From: Korobacter sp963703075 | Lineage (GTDB): Bacteria; Acidobacteriota; Terriglobia; Terriglobales; Acidobacteriaceae | DNA length: 64,000 bases | NCBI GenBank assembly: GCA_963703075.1 | Contig: OY969786.1 | Coordinates: 3,348,001-3,412,000 of the forward strand | Direction: 5' to 3' | Shown here: piece after piece, positions 45,504 to 54,492 of the stretch | Layout of the letters: each line of letters starts with the position of its first letter | How positions within the stretch are numbered: the first letter of the stretch is position 1 | Made by a program: the position numbers and the translations under genes | Notes under the pieces: generated by a model | What the model saw: the letters and a program-made list of their open reading frames with translations, nothing else | Database searches by the model: none | Told to the model about the DNA's origin: nothing

Positions 45504-45545
45504 CCCCACTTCGTCGACTCCCCCGAGCGACGAAGTGGGGTTTCT
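45504..45545. terminator. Bidirectional intrinsic terminator between apt and the small membrane protein
   Basis: CCCCACTTCGTCG (45504-45516) pairs with CGACGAAGTGGGG (45528-45540). A run of seven A upstream and TTT downstream provide U-tracts on both strands, suiting the convergent genes. Confidence 0.85.
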
Positions 45546-45597
45546 AAGTTGACTTCAACATCATTACTGCTTGTCTAACACCTTTGTACGAAGGACA

Positions 45598-45834
45598 TCA
45601 GGGTCTGGATTGCCCCTGAACCGCTTCTACGAGGCGCGCTTGTTGTCCGCTGGCTTGCTCGTAATCGACCTTCGTCATCAATCCGTTATTGAGTGCATCT
45701 TTCAAGGCGGCCGTTTTCTCGGAGTTCACAGAGTGTGCTGGCGACTTGAGCTGCAAAAAGATGCGCATCGCTCCCACCGCTCCCACTGCGAGGACCAGAA
45801 GCACCGTGAGGATCAAAATGATTGAAATCTTCAT
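45598..45834 (-). CDS. Small membrane protein with SHOCT-like tail
   Basis: 78 residues: MKISIILILTVLLVLAVGAV forms one transmembrane helix, then a linker and a C-terminal KDALNNGLMTKVDYEQASGQ reminiscent of the SHOCT motif (short helical oligomerisation tail). The ATG at 45834 has GGGAGA eight bases upstream and is preferred over a longer reading. It shares an upstream region with the divergent HTH-TPR regulator. Confidence 0.65.
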   Translation of the reverse strand: MKISIILILTVLLVLAVGAVGAMRIFLQLKSPAHSVNSEKTAALKDALNNGLMTKVDYEQASGQQARLVEAVQGQSRP

Positions 45835-45945
45835 AGGGCTGATCTCCCTTACCGCGACGAACCCGGGCTGCCGGAGACGTATAATCGTCGGACTCCGGGC
45901 ACTAGGGCAAACGGCAACACAGGACAAAGCGGGACATTCAAGGAA

Positions 45946-47334
45946 ATGGGCGCGGTTGGACAAAATTCGCCGGGTGGAAAGCGTCTCGACTCCTGGAAAG
46001 AAATCGGCGCATTCTTCCAACGCGATGAGCGCACAGTAAAGCGCTGGGAGGCGACGCGCGGCTTGCCGGTCCACCGCGTTCCAGGCGGTGGTCGCGTCTA
46101 CGCGTATACCAACGAGTTAACGGCGTGGCTGGAGAGCGGCCAAGCGAAGGACGAGGTAACACCGCCGATCGAGACCCCCGCTCCCCAGCAACCGATCGCT
46201 GTCAGCGTTCCGGCGCCGGCCCTTGAGGTAAGACGGCAGCGCCGGATCTCCCCGGCGTTTGTGGCCATCGTGAGCGTGGTGTTGCTGGGAGGAATTTTTC
46301 TTCTTGTGCGGCCGCCCTGGAGACGTCGCACAGAGGCGTTGCAGCATGCACCGGTCCACAAACCCGATCCGAAAGCGCAAGAGCTTTATCTTGCCGGGAT
46401 CTACTACTGGCACAAGCGCACGCCAGAGAGCCTGAACCAGGCGGTGGATGCGTTCACACAGGCGATCGTGGTCGATCCCGATTATGCCCCCGCGTATGTC
46501 GGCCTGGCGGATTGTTACAACCTGCTGCGGGAATACTCATCCCTCCCGGAATCGGAGGCCTATCCGCGGGCGATCTCTGCGGCACGGCGGGCAATTGCAC
46601 TCGACGATTCGCTTGCTGGTGCACACAGCAGCCTCGCGTTCGCGGAGTTCTACTGGACTTGGCAGATTCCGGAGGCAGAACACGAGTTCCAGCGCGCGAT
46701 TGCCCTCAGTCCGAACTCGGTGCAGGCGCACCACTGGTATGCTACTTCGCTGGTTGAGCTGGTACGGTTTCCGGAGGCGCAAGCGGAGATCGAACGGGCG
46801 CAAACGCTCGATCCGCAGTCAACGCCTGTCCTGGCGGACAAGGGGCTAATCCTCTATCTTTCCGGACAGAAGAACGAGGGCATCAGTATTCTCAAGAATG
46901 TGGAAGCGTCCGAGCCGGCCTTTCTTTCTTCGCACGAGTACATGGCCATGATTGCCTTGCTCGAAGGGCAGGATGCGCTTTACGTTGCAGAATCCCGTAA
47001 AACGGCCGAGATGCGGCACGATGCAGACCGGATGGCTGTCGTGGAAGCCGCTGCGCGCGGACTTGCAAAAGGCGGTCGCCGCACCATGCTGAGCGCGAGA
47101 CTCGACGCCCAGCGGAAGCTCTATGCCAAGGAAAAGTTGGCCGCTTACCCTTTAGCGGAAACGTGCGCCTTGTTGGGCGATAACCAGGGTGCTCTCCAAT
47201 ATCTGGAGGAAAGCTTTAGCAAGCACGACCCATCACTGGTTGGCATCCGCGTTTCACCGATGTTCTCAGGACTTCACGCCGATCCGCAATTCCGGGAACT
47301 GGTTCGGAAGATTGGATTGCCTACCCTGCCCTAG
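45946..47334 (+). CDS. Membrane HTH-TPR protein, possible one-component regulator
   Basis: 462 residues. Residues 13-62 are an excisionase/MerR-like helix-turn-helix (RLDSWKEIGAFFQRDERTVK then GLPVHRVPGGGRVYAYTNE), an acidobacterial type. One transmembrane helix follows a Pro-rich linker (about 103-121, AFVAIVSVVLLGGIFLLV), then TPR units from 140 onward (AVDAFTQAIVVDPDYAPAYV, AHHWYATSLVELVRFPEAQA). This puts the HTH in the cytoplasm and the TPR outside, like ToxR/CadC-type regulators. Sensed signal unknown. The ATG at 45946 is used; ribosome site weak. Confidence 0.78.
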   Translation: MGAVGQNSPGGKRLDSWKEIGAFFQRDERTVKRWEATRGLPVHRVPGGGRVYAYTNELTAWLESGQAKDEVTPPIETPAPQQPIAVSVPAPALEVRRQRRISPAFVAIVSVVLLGGIFLLVRPPWRRRTEALQHAPVHKPDPKAQELYLAGIYYWHKRTPESLNQAVDAFTQAIVVDPDYAPAYVGLADCYNLLREYSSLPESEAYPRAISAARRAIALDDSLAGAHSSLAFAEFYWTWQIPEAEHEFQRAIALSPNSVQAHHWYATSLVELVRFPEAQAEIERAQTLDPQSTPVLADKGLILYLSGQKNEGISILKNVEASEPAFLSSHEYMAMIALLEGQDALYVAESRKTAEMRHDADRMAVVEAAARGLAKGGRRTMLSARLDAQRKLYAKEKLAAYPLAETCALLGDNQGALQYLEESFSKHDPSLVGIRVSPMFSGLHADPQFRELVRKIGLPTLP

Positions 47335-47344
47335 CCAACATTGG

Positions 47345-48238
47345 TTAGCGGTGCAGGAGCACTCTCACGGCGACAAAGACGAAGAACAAAATAGAAATCA
47401 CGCCGTTCATCGTAAAGAAGGCAGCATTGAGCTTGCTCAAGTCGTCGGCTTTGACCAGGGTGTGCTCGTAGAAAATGAGCGCCGCTACGACGAGCAATCC
47501 CGCGGCCCCGATACCGCCCAATTGGAAGGCCCAGACAAACGCGCCGAGCATCGCAAGCATGAGGATGTGAAAGACGCGCCCAACCATCAGTGCATCGCGA
47601 ATGCCTAGATAGCGTGGTATTGAGTGCAAGCCCGATTGGCAGTCGTGCTCGTAATCCTGGCAGCTATAAAGCACATCGAAGCCTGCTGTCCAGAAGGTCA
47701 CGGCGGCAGTGAGCAGCAGAATCCGAGGATCGAGCGAGCCGCGCACTGCGATCCACGCTCCCGCGGGCGCCATACCCAAAGCGAGGCCCAGCACCAGGTG
47801 TGACCAGCGGGTAAAGCGTTTGGTCAGCGAATAACCGAGCAGCACCACCAGAACAAGGGGAGCCAGGACCAAAGCCAAATGGTTGAGTTGGGAGGCGGCG
47901 AGGAAGAAAACTGCCGAGGCAACGATGGTGAACATCAGTACGAAGTTGGCAGTGAGCAGACCGGCGGGGATGGCGCGCGTACGCGTGCGCGGGTTGGCAG
48001 CATCGATCCTGGCGTCAACCCAACGATTGAAGGCCATAGCAGCCGAACGTGCCGCAACCATGGCAACGATGATCCACAACAACTGACGGCCAGGCGGTAC
48101 GCCTCCCGCGGCGAGCATGGCGCCGCACAGCGCGAATGGGAGCGCGAAGACCGAGTGCTCCCACTTGATCATCTCAAGGGTGGTGCCTACGTCACGAAAG
48201 AATGCCAACTGCTTCCCCAGGAAAAAGGTGTCACTCAC
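47345..48238 (-). CDS. ubiA: UbiA-family prenyltransferase
   Basis: 297 residues, eight to nine transmembrane helices. The two aspartate-rich motifs are visible: NRWVDARID (71-79) and SCQDYEHDCQSG, which coordinate magnesium and prenyl diphosphate. It would attach a polyprenyl chain to 4-hydroxybenzoate or a related ring acid in quinone synthesis; menaquinone (MenA) or tocopherol relatives cannot be excluded, although the closeness to 4-hydroxybenzoate enzymes is apparent (RAIPAG after the first motif). GTG start at 48238 with GGAGGG about 7 bases upstream. It is followed on the same strand by nothing obviously related. Confidence 0.85.
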   Translation of the reverse strand: MSDTFFLGKQLAFFRDVGTTLEMIKWEHSVFALPFALCGAMLAAGGVPPGRQLLWIIVAMVAARSAAMAFNRWVDARIDAANPRTRTRAIPAGLLTANFVLMFTIVASAVFFLAASQLNHLALVLAPLVLVVLLGYSLTKRFTRWSHLVLGLALGMAPAGAWIAVRGSLDPRILLLTAAVTFWTAGFDVLYSCQDYEHDCQSGLHSIPRYLGIRDALMVGRVFHILMLAMLGAFVWAFQLGGIGAAGLLVVAALIFYEHTLVKADDLSKLNAAFFTMNGVISILFFVFVAVRVLLHR

Positions 48239-48279
48239 AGTTTACCCTCCGTCGAGGCATGCAGCGCGGCTGCAAAGGA

Positions 48280-49317
48280 CTAACCTGCGAGGGACTGGGG
48301 CATCCGCTGCGAGCGCGAACGTACGCGAACATCGTCGATGACGCTGCGCAGGATCTGATCGAGCTGAACCCGGGGCGCGTAGCCGATCAGGCGATTGGCC
48401 TTGGTAAGATCCGGCACACGGCGCATCATGTCCTCGAAACCTTCTTCGTACGCCTGTTCGTAGGGAATGAAAACAATCTTCGAGGCGGATGCGGTGAGGT
48501 TTTTGATGCGCTTGGCCAAGTCGAGAATTGTTATCTCCTGCTGGCTGCCGATGTTGTAGACCTCACCTTTTGCCCCAGGATGTTCAGCAATTTGGATGAT
48601 GGCGTCGACCGCGTCGTCCACATGGGTGAAGCAGCGGCTCTGGCGACCGTCTCCGAAGACGGTAATATCTTCGCCGGAGAGTGCCTGCCCTACGAGGCTC
48701 GGGATGACCATGCCATAGCGGCCGGTCTGCCGGGGACCAACGGTGTTGAACAGGCGAACAATGACAGTGGGAACTTTCTTCTCTTTCCAATAGGCGATAG
48801 CGAGAAACTCGTCGATGGCCTTTGAGCAGGCGTAGCTCCAGCGCCCCTTACTGGTGGGTCCTATCACCAGGTCATCGTCTTCGTGAAAAGGAATCTGTTC
48901 GCGCTTACCGTACACCTCGCTGGTCGAGGTAATGAGCACGCGCTTGCGCTTTTTTTCTGCGAGTTCGAGCACGATCTCGGTGCCGCGGATATTCGTTTCC
49001 ATGGTCCGCACCGGGCTATCGACGATGAGGCGAACACCCACCGCGGCGGCAAGATGGTAGATGACATCGCAGAGATCAACCAACTCCGCCATGAGCGCAT
49101 GATTGGTGACTGAATCGATGAAATAATGGAAGCCAGGATGGGTTTTAAGGTGCTGGAAATTAGCGACGCTACCGGTCGATAGGTCATCGACTGAGTACAC
49201 CTCGTCGCCGCGCTCCAGCAGGCTCTCGCAAAGATGCGAGCCGATAAACCCCGCTCCTCCTGTCACCAAAACTTTCAAACGGAAAACCTCTGGTTCTAGG
49301 GTATCGGGTGCGGTCAC
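48280..49317 (-). CDS. NAD-dependent sugar-nucleotide epimerase/dehydratase
   Basis: 345-residue extended short-chain dehydrogenase: TGGAGFIG at 19-26 binds NAD, ITSTSEVYG holds the catalytic Ser/Thr, YACSK the tyrosine and lysine, and RLFNTVGPRQTGRYGMVIP the substrate loop. It resembles UDP-glucuronate decarboxylase or UDP-glucose 4-epimerase; the specific product is not decided. GTG 49317 is used, but a TTG at 49278 (MKVLVTGG) with an AGAGG site eight bases upstream is an equally good start. It supplies an activated sugar for surface polysaccharide. Confidence 0.87.
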   Translation of the reverse strand: MTAPDTLEPEVFRLKVLVTGGAGFIGSHLCESLLERGDEVYSVDDLSTGSVANFQHLKTHPGFHYFIDSVTNHALMAELVDLCDVIYHLAAAVGVRLIVDSPVRTMETNIRGTEIVLELAEKKRKRVLITSTSEVYGKREQIPFHEDDDLVIGPTSKGRWSYACSKAIDEFLAIAYWKEKKVPTVIVRLFNTVGPRQTGRYGMVIPSLVGQALSGEDITVFGDGRQSRCFTHVDDAVDAIIQIAEHPGAKGEVYNIGSQQEITILDLAKRIKNLTASASKIVFIPYEQAYEEGFEDMMRRVPDLTKANRLIGYAPRVQLDQILRSVIDDVRVRSRSQRMPQSLAG

Positions 49318-49339
49318 TCCGAGGCAAGCAGACCGCTCT

Positions 49340-50632
49340 TTACGATTCGCTCACTTTTTCCAGGGTCGCGAAGAATTCGGGATACGAGATGGCTACGCTC
49401 TCAGCACCGTGAATGACGGACTCGCCCTCGGCTTTTAACGCAGCCACGGCGAAAGCCATGGCAATACGGTGATCGTCGTGCGAATCGATCTCGGCACCGT
49501 GGAGTTTCTGGCTTCCCTTCACACGCAATCCATCTTCGAACTCTTCTACCTCTGCGCCCATGGCACGAAGGTTATCGCAAACCACGGCGATGCGATCACT
49601 CTCCTTCACCCGCAGTTCTTTCGCGTCAGAGATCTCGATGCCATAGCGGGTGTAAGGGCCAATTGCGGCGAGCACCGGCAATTCGTCGATCAACGAAGCT
49701 GTGAGAGCGCCGTTGATTTTCAAACCGGTCAGGCCGAAAGACTGCAGGCCGATGGTGCCGACGAGTTCGCCGTGCTGCTCCTGCACTTGGAGGAATTTCG
49801 GTTTTGCCCCCATGGAAGCTAGGCCATCGAGAATGGCAGCGCGTGTGGGGTTTAACAAAACGCCGTCGATTACGAGATTTGAGCCTGGAAACAACGCTGC
49901 GGCGCAGAGAAAGAAGGCGGCAGAAGAGATGTCACCCGGGATCACCGCTTCAATCGCGGTGAACTTGGCGCCTCCCAGAACAGTCACGCGGTTGGCGCGG
50001 CGCTCGACTTTTGCGCCGAACGCCTTCAACGCGATTTCTCCATGATCGCGGGTGCGTATGGATTCGTCGACGCTGGTTTCACCCGGAGCCAATGCACCGG
50101 CAAACAGTACGCACGATTTCACCTGAGCGCTGGGAACCGGCATCACGTAATCGATCCCGCGCAGGTTGCCACCTTGCACGTGAAGCGGCGCGTGCCCGTC
50201 AGTCGTTTCTATCTTGGCGCCCATCTGCTGCAATGGGTCGACGATACGACGCATGGGACGGCGGGACAGCGATTCGTCGCCGATGAGTTCGCTGGCAAAG
50301 CCTTGCGCCGCGAGGATGCCCGAGAGCATGCGCATGGTCGATCCGGAATTGCCGCAATCGAGCGGGTGAGACGAGGCTTGCAAACCTCCGCCGGTTCCTT
50401 CAATCGCGATCGTGCCGTCTTCGAGATGCGCAATACGGGCGCCAAGGGCCTGCATGCATCGAAGCGTGCTGGCACAGTCCGCGCCGGTCGAGAAGTTCTG
50501 GAAACGCGATGTGCCCTTTGCCAGCGCAGCAAGCATGGCGTAGCGATGAGAGATAGACTTATCGCCCGGAAATGCAACGCTTCCGAGAATATTCTTGGCC
50601 GGCCGAACGCGAACCGAGCTCTTGTTCTCCAT
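49340..50632 (-). CDS. aroA: 3-phosphoshikimate 1-carboxyvinyltransferase (EPSP synthase)
   Basis: Sixth shikimate-pathway enzyme joining PEP and shikimate-3-phosphate. The 430-residue chain starts MENKSSVRV; K25 lies in PGDKSISHR, with LDCGNSGSTMRML (glyphosate/PEP loop) and SDAKELRVKESDRIA later. It is the usual two-domain inside-out barrel. An in-frame TTG at 50638 is an alternative start. It stands apart from the trp/aroQ/tyrA block but serves the same pathway. The gene follows the epimerase on the same strand with 22 bp between. Confidence 0.95.
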   Translation of the reverse strand: MENKSSVRVRPAKNILGSVAFPGDKSISHRYAMLAALAKGTSRFQNFSTGADCASTLRCMQALGARIAHLEDGTIAIEGTGGGLQASSHPLDCGNSGSTMRMLSGILAAQGFASELIGDESLSRRPMRRIVDPLQQMGAKIETTDGHAPLHVQGGNLRGIDYVMPVPSAQVKSCVLFAGALAPGETSVDESIRTRDHGEIALKAFGAKVERRANRVTVLGGAKFTAIEAVIPGDISSAAFFLCAAALFPGSNLVIDGVLLNPTRAAILDGLASMGAKPKFLQVQEQHGELVGTIGLQSFGLTGLKINGALTASLIDELPVLAAIGPYTRYGIEISDAKELRVKESDRIAVVCDNLRAMGAEVEEFEDGLRVKGSQKLHGAEIDSHDDHRIAMAFAVAALKAEGESVIHGAESVAISYPEFFATLEKVSES

Positions 50633-50877
50633 TCCCAATCTTTCACCTGTCCCAAGCGCCTTCCAAAAGCATTCTCGTTAGGAAAGCTTCACACGCTCGC
50701 GACGTATTCGCCGAGTCGAAGCGCGCCCCACCATGATATCCATATTCAGAGTATGTGCGCTCCTCAAGGCCGCGTACAGCAGCACGCTGAGGGCGCGGGT
50801 GGGACGACGATGCCTAAGAGATCCTGGCTCACCTCGCCAGTTGCGGAATTTCTGCGCGGATGACCTAGCGAATCTCG

Positions 50878-51597
50878 CTACTCCTGGGCTGAAGTTGGCG
50901 GCGTAGCTAGATTTGCTCCCAGGCCGGCGCTCAGCAGAATCTCTTTGGCCACCTGCTGGGCGATGCGAAGCATCGAGCTATCGTTGGCGATCTGCTGCAG
51001 AATTGGGGCAATGCAGACCATCTCGATTGCATCGCCTTGTCTTTGCTGTTCTCGCAACGCCTTCAGGTCTGCGTCAATCCCCAGCTTGTCATAGCGCACG
51101 TCGTGCGCGAGCTTACGGCCCATTTCGGCCGTCGTAGAGATGGCTTCGAAGGTCTGCGTAAGCTCGCGTATGAGTGGGTTCTCGGAATAATTATAAGTTG
51201 CCGAATTGTCGTACGAAGGGTCTTTGTAGGTAAGGGTTTTGCTGCCGGTCTGCGCCACCTTGGCATGAGAGGCGAAATTCCCGTGCAAGTAATTCAGCTT
51301 GCGAACGGAGTCAAAGATTTTTTGCCGTGTGGCATCGGTCGCGGTCCACTCAACGAAGTAGGGTTCGGGAGCAACACCTCCGTTGGGATCGGCGGCTGGA
51401 TTCGATTGGTAAGTGGCGTGCCCAGCAGAATCGATCGTCACGGAGTAGCGGGGGGGATTCTGCACCCCCCAGACGAAGTTGAACCGCACGACCGGCGTAC
51501 CTGATTTTTCCGGCGGCTGAGCCTGGGCCAGCTCTTGCCCATGCGCGGCGCAAACCCCACAGAGAAGGATAGAAAACAAAATGATCGTTCGCTTCAT
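50878..51597 (-). CDS. Exported protein of unknown function
   Basis: 239 residues from the ATG at 51597, a signal peptide ending FSILLCGVCAAHGQE (residues 6-20). The mature part has VVRFNFVWGVQNPPRYSVTI, an EWTATDAT segment and a C-terminal helix region (VCIAPILQQIANDSSMLRIA). No catalytic motif or known domain is recognised; acidobacterial exported proteins of this kind are common. The upstream in-frame extension overlaps ruvC out of frame and is not real. A ribosome site is weak. Confidence 0.65.
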   Translation of the reverse strand: MKRTIILFSILLCGVCAAHGQELAQAQPPEKSGTPVVRFNFVWGVQNPPRYSVTIDSAGHATYQSNPAADPNGGVAPEPYFVEWTATDATRQKIFDSVRKLNYLHGNFASHAKVAQTGSKTLTYKDPSYDNSATYNYSENPLIRELTQTFEAISTTAEMGRKLAHDVRYDKLGIDADLKALREQQRQGDAIEMVCIAPILQQIANDSSMLRIAQQVAKEILLSAGLGANLATPPTSAQE

Positions 51598-51659
51598 CAC
51601 CGCTGAGATTTTACGACAGTTCATAATGCCATCTGCGTAGCGAAGTGTACGTGCCGACC

Positions 51660-52163
51660 TCAGGCTTTGGCGCCCATGCGGGTGAGAGTGCCAGACGTGT
51701 GCAGGTGGCAAATGGCAATTGCCAGGGCGTCGGCGACATCGGCGGGTTGAGGCAATTCGGGCAAGTTCAACAGCCGTGCCACCATGGCTTGCACCTGGCA
51801 CTTCTCGGCTTTGCCGTAGCCTACCACGGCGCTCTTCACAGCCAAAGGAGCGTATGCGGCCACACGCAATCCGCATTCCGATACCGCCAGCATGGCAACA
51901 CCTCGAACATGGCCAAGCTTCAGGGCGGACTTGGCATTTACCGCATAGAAGACATCTTCGATCGCGACGATCTCCGGCTTGAACTCGCGAATCACGATGC
52001 AAAGCTGGCGATAGATCTTGCCAAGCTTGATCTCGAGGGAGTCGCGCGATGGGAGGTGCACCGCCCCGGCAGTGATGCAGTGCAGTTTGGCGTTGCCATC
52101 CTGCTCGACCACGCCGTAGCCGGTGTATTCACTCCCGCAATCGATGCCCATCACCCGCCGCAT
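51660..52163 (-). CDS. ruvC: Holliday junction endonuclease RuvC
   Basis: 167-residue resolvase cutting Holliday junctions with RuvAB. Catalytic acids are visible: D8 in MGIDCGSEYTG, the glutamate in AIEDVFYAVN, and the paired aspartates in DVADALAIAICH. ATG at 52163 gives the usual length; an upstream in-frame extension of 20 residues is atypical. It ends 60 bp from the preceding exported-protein gene. ruvA and ruvB are not in the window. Confidence 0.93.
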   Translation of the reverse strand: MRRVMGIDCGSEYTGYGVVEQDGNAKLHCITAGAVHLPSRDSLEIKLGKIYRQLCIVIREFKPEIVAIEDVFYAVNAKSALKLGHVRGVAMLAVSECGLRVAAYAPLAVKSAVVGYGKAEKCQVQAMVARLLNLPELPQPADVADALAIAICHLHTSGTLTRMGAKA

Positions 52164-52216
52164 GAGCCGAGAGTAGCACGATCCATGAGCCAAAGGGAGT
52201 CGCCACTCGATCACCT

Positions 52217-52381
52217 TCAGCAACAGCGCGGCTTGCGTTCCTGCGCGGCGCGGCGTTCTTGAAGAAATGTTTGATAAGCAGCGCGGGAGTTGACGACGCG
52301 ATGCACTGCGAGAAATCGCTCGTAAGGAGCCTCGTCAAAGATCTCACGCAAGGCTGCCCAGAGTAATCGGAATGCTTTCAT
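52217..52381 (-). CDS. ybdD: YbdD/DUF466-like small protein co-encoded with CstA
   Basis: 54 residues, MKAFRLLWAALREIFDEAPY..., ending RKPRCC. E. coli YbdD and YjiX are similar short proteins ending in R-C-C and encoded beside CstA/BtsT. The start overlaps the cstA stop by four bases (ATGA), which supports translational coupling. Function is unknown, possibly a chaperone or regulator of the transporter. Confidence 0.85.
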   Translation of the reverse strand: MKAFRLLWAALREIFDEAPYERFLAVHRVVNSRAAYQTFLQERRAAQERKPRCC

Positions 52382-54423
52382 ACTTGTTCCTCCGCAAAAT
52401 CGGAGAGCACGAAGGGAGATTCGCGAATTTCGGCGCGTTTCTTGCCACTGAGTACGCGGGCCCACTCCAGGAGAGACTCGAGCACCACCAAGGCAACGAG
52501 AAATACGAGTCCGGCCGTGATGACTGCATCGAGCCGATCGTTGAAGATCAGCTGTGCGCTCTGATGTGAGCTGCCCGGCTGCGCCGCAAGATGCCGCGCG
52601 TGGGCGAGGAAACCGATCCGTGGATTGGGGTTGAGGACCTTCTGCCAGGCGGCGTCGAAGGTGACCGACACCAGCACGATGAGCGGCACCAGCGTCACGA
52701 ACGCAAAGCGCGCTTTGCCCATCTTGATGATGATTGTGGTCGCCACGCACAGGGCAACGGTGGCAAGGAGCTGGTTGGAAATCCCAAAGAGCGGCCACAT
52801 CGTATTGATGCCACCGAGCGGATCTTTCACCCCTTGCCAAAGGAAATAGCCCCAGGCGGCGACCATCACTGCGCTGGTGAACAGAATACTCGGATACGAA
52901 CTGGTACGGCCGAGCGGTGTCCAGAGGTGACCAAGGGCATCCTGCAACATGAAGCGGCCAACGCGGGTGCCGGCATCGAGCACCGTGAGGATGAACAGGG
53001 CCTCGAACATAATCGCGAAGTGATACCAGATCGCCATCACGGCTTCGCCTCCGAGGGAGTTCGCGAAAATGTGCGCCATGCCGACGGCAAAGGCCGGCGC
53101 GCCGCCGGTACGGTTAAATAAGGTCTGCTCACCGACGGCGTGCGCTAACTGCGCCATCTGCGGGGCATCGACAGGAAATCCCCAGGAGGTGATCTTTGCA
53201 GCGGCGTCGGCGGGAGAGGTCCCCACGATACCGGCCGGGCTGTTGATCGCGAAATAGACTCCCGGCTGAATCACGCAGGCGGCAATGATCGCCATGATGG
53301 CGACGAATGACTCAGCCAGCATGGCCCCATATCCAACGAGACGGGTCTCGGTTTCACGCTGCACCAGCTTCGGCGTGGTTCCACTGGCAATGAGCGAATG
53401 GAATCCGCTGATGGCGCCACAGGCAATGGTGATGAAGGCAAATGGAAAAAGATTGCCGGCAAAGACGGGGCCGGTACCGTCGATAAAGCGGGTGAGCGCC
53501 GGCATGTGCAGCTGCGGCCGCGAGATGACAATGCCAACCGCCAGAATCGCGATGGTGCCGAGTTTGACGAAGGTGCTCAGGTAGTCGCGGGGCGCAAGCA
53601 ACAGCCACACGGGCAGAGCGGAGGCCGCGAAGCCATACACGATGATGGCGATGGCCAGGGTTCCTGCCGAAAACGTGAACCATTGCGCGTAGGCCGTATG
53701 GGAGATCCACTGCCCGCCAAAGATCGCCGCGAGCACGAAGACGAATCCGACCAACGAGGCTTCCATCACCTTGCCTGGCCGGATCTGTCGCAGGTAAACG
53801 CCCATCAGCAGCGCGATCGGAATCGTCATGCCGATGGTGAAGGTGCCCCACGGACTTCCCTTGAGCGCGTTAACAACGATGAGTGCCACAGCTCCCAGCA
53901 AAATGACGATGATGGCAACCACTGCGATAAAGCCGACGATGCCGCCGACTTTGCCAATTTCTTCCCGCGCCATTTCGGTGAGTGACTTGCCGTCGCGGCG
54001 GACAGAAAAGACCAGGGTGACAAAGTCCTGGACGCACCCGCCGAGTACCGCGCCCACCAGGATCCAAAGGGTTCCGGGAAGATAGCCGAATTGCGCAGCG
54101 AGGACTGGCCCAACCAGCGGCCCGGGGCCGGCGATGGCGGCGAAATGATGTCCGAAGACGACCCACTTGCTGGTGGGTACGAAATCGCGTCCGTTATCGA
54201 GTCGTTCGGCGGGGGTGGCACGCCGGCTGTCGAGCACCAGGACCTTGGTCGCGATGAATTTGCTGTAGAAGCGGTAGCCGATGGCGTAGATGCAAAGCGC
54301 GGCCACGACCAGCCACATAGCGTTGATGGATTCACCGCGGCGAATAGCGATGGTGGCGATGGAATAGGCGCCAATCAGGATGATAGCGGCCCAGATCAGT
54401 CCGCGCACAAGCGGATTCCGCAT
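52378..54423 (-). CDS. cstA: Carbon starvation protein CstA (peptide/pyruvate transporter)
   Basis: 681 residues with about 16-18 transmembrane segments. RRATPAERLDNGRDFVPTSK, GPGPLVGPVLAAQFGYLPGT and ACGAISGFHSLIASGTTPK are clear CstA hallmarks. It mediates uptake of peptides or pyruvate during carbon limitation. The upstream response regulator is on the same strand 69 bp away; E. coli pyruvate transporters of this family are controlled by two-component systems, so a functional link is conceivable. It is followed by ybdD. Confidence 0.95.
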   Translation of the reverse strand: MRNPLVRGLIWAAIILIGAYSIATIAIRRGESINAMWLVVAALCIYAIGYRFYSKFIATKVLVLDSRRATPAERLDNGRDFVPTSKWVVFGHHFAAIAGPGPLVGPVLAAQFGYLPGTLWILVGAVLGGCVQDFVTLVFSVRRDGKSLTEMAREEIGKVGGIVGFIAVVAIIVILLGAVALIVVNALKGSPWGTFTIGMTIPIALLMGVYLRQIRPGKVMEASLVGFVFVLAAIFGGQWISHTAYAQWFTFSAGTLAIAIIVYGFAASALPVWLLLAPRDYLSTFVKLGTIAILAVGIVISRPQLHMPALTRFIDGTGPVFAGNLFPFAFITIACGAISGFHSLIASGTTPKLVQRETETRLVGYGAMLAESFVAIMAIIAACVIQPGVYFAINSPAGIVGTSPADAAAKITSWGFPVDAPQMAQLAHAVGEQTLFNRTGGAPAFAVGMAHIFANSLGGEAVMAIWYHFAIMFEALFILTVLDAGTRVGRFMLQDALGHLWTPLGRTSSYPSILFTSAVMVAAWGYFLWQGVKDPLGGINTMWPLFGISNQLLATVALCVATTIIIKMGKARFAFVTLVPLIVLVSVTFDAAWQKVLNPNPRIGFLAHARHLAAQPGSSHQSAQLIFNDRLDAVITAGLVFLVALVVLESLLEWARVLSGKKRAEIRESPFVLSDFAEEQV

Positions 54424-54492
54424 GCAAAAGTGTCCCCACGAGCAGCAGTGCGGCTATTGTCGCGGAAGTCTGGCCGGGAAGCAAACCGTCGT

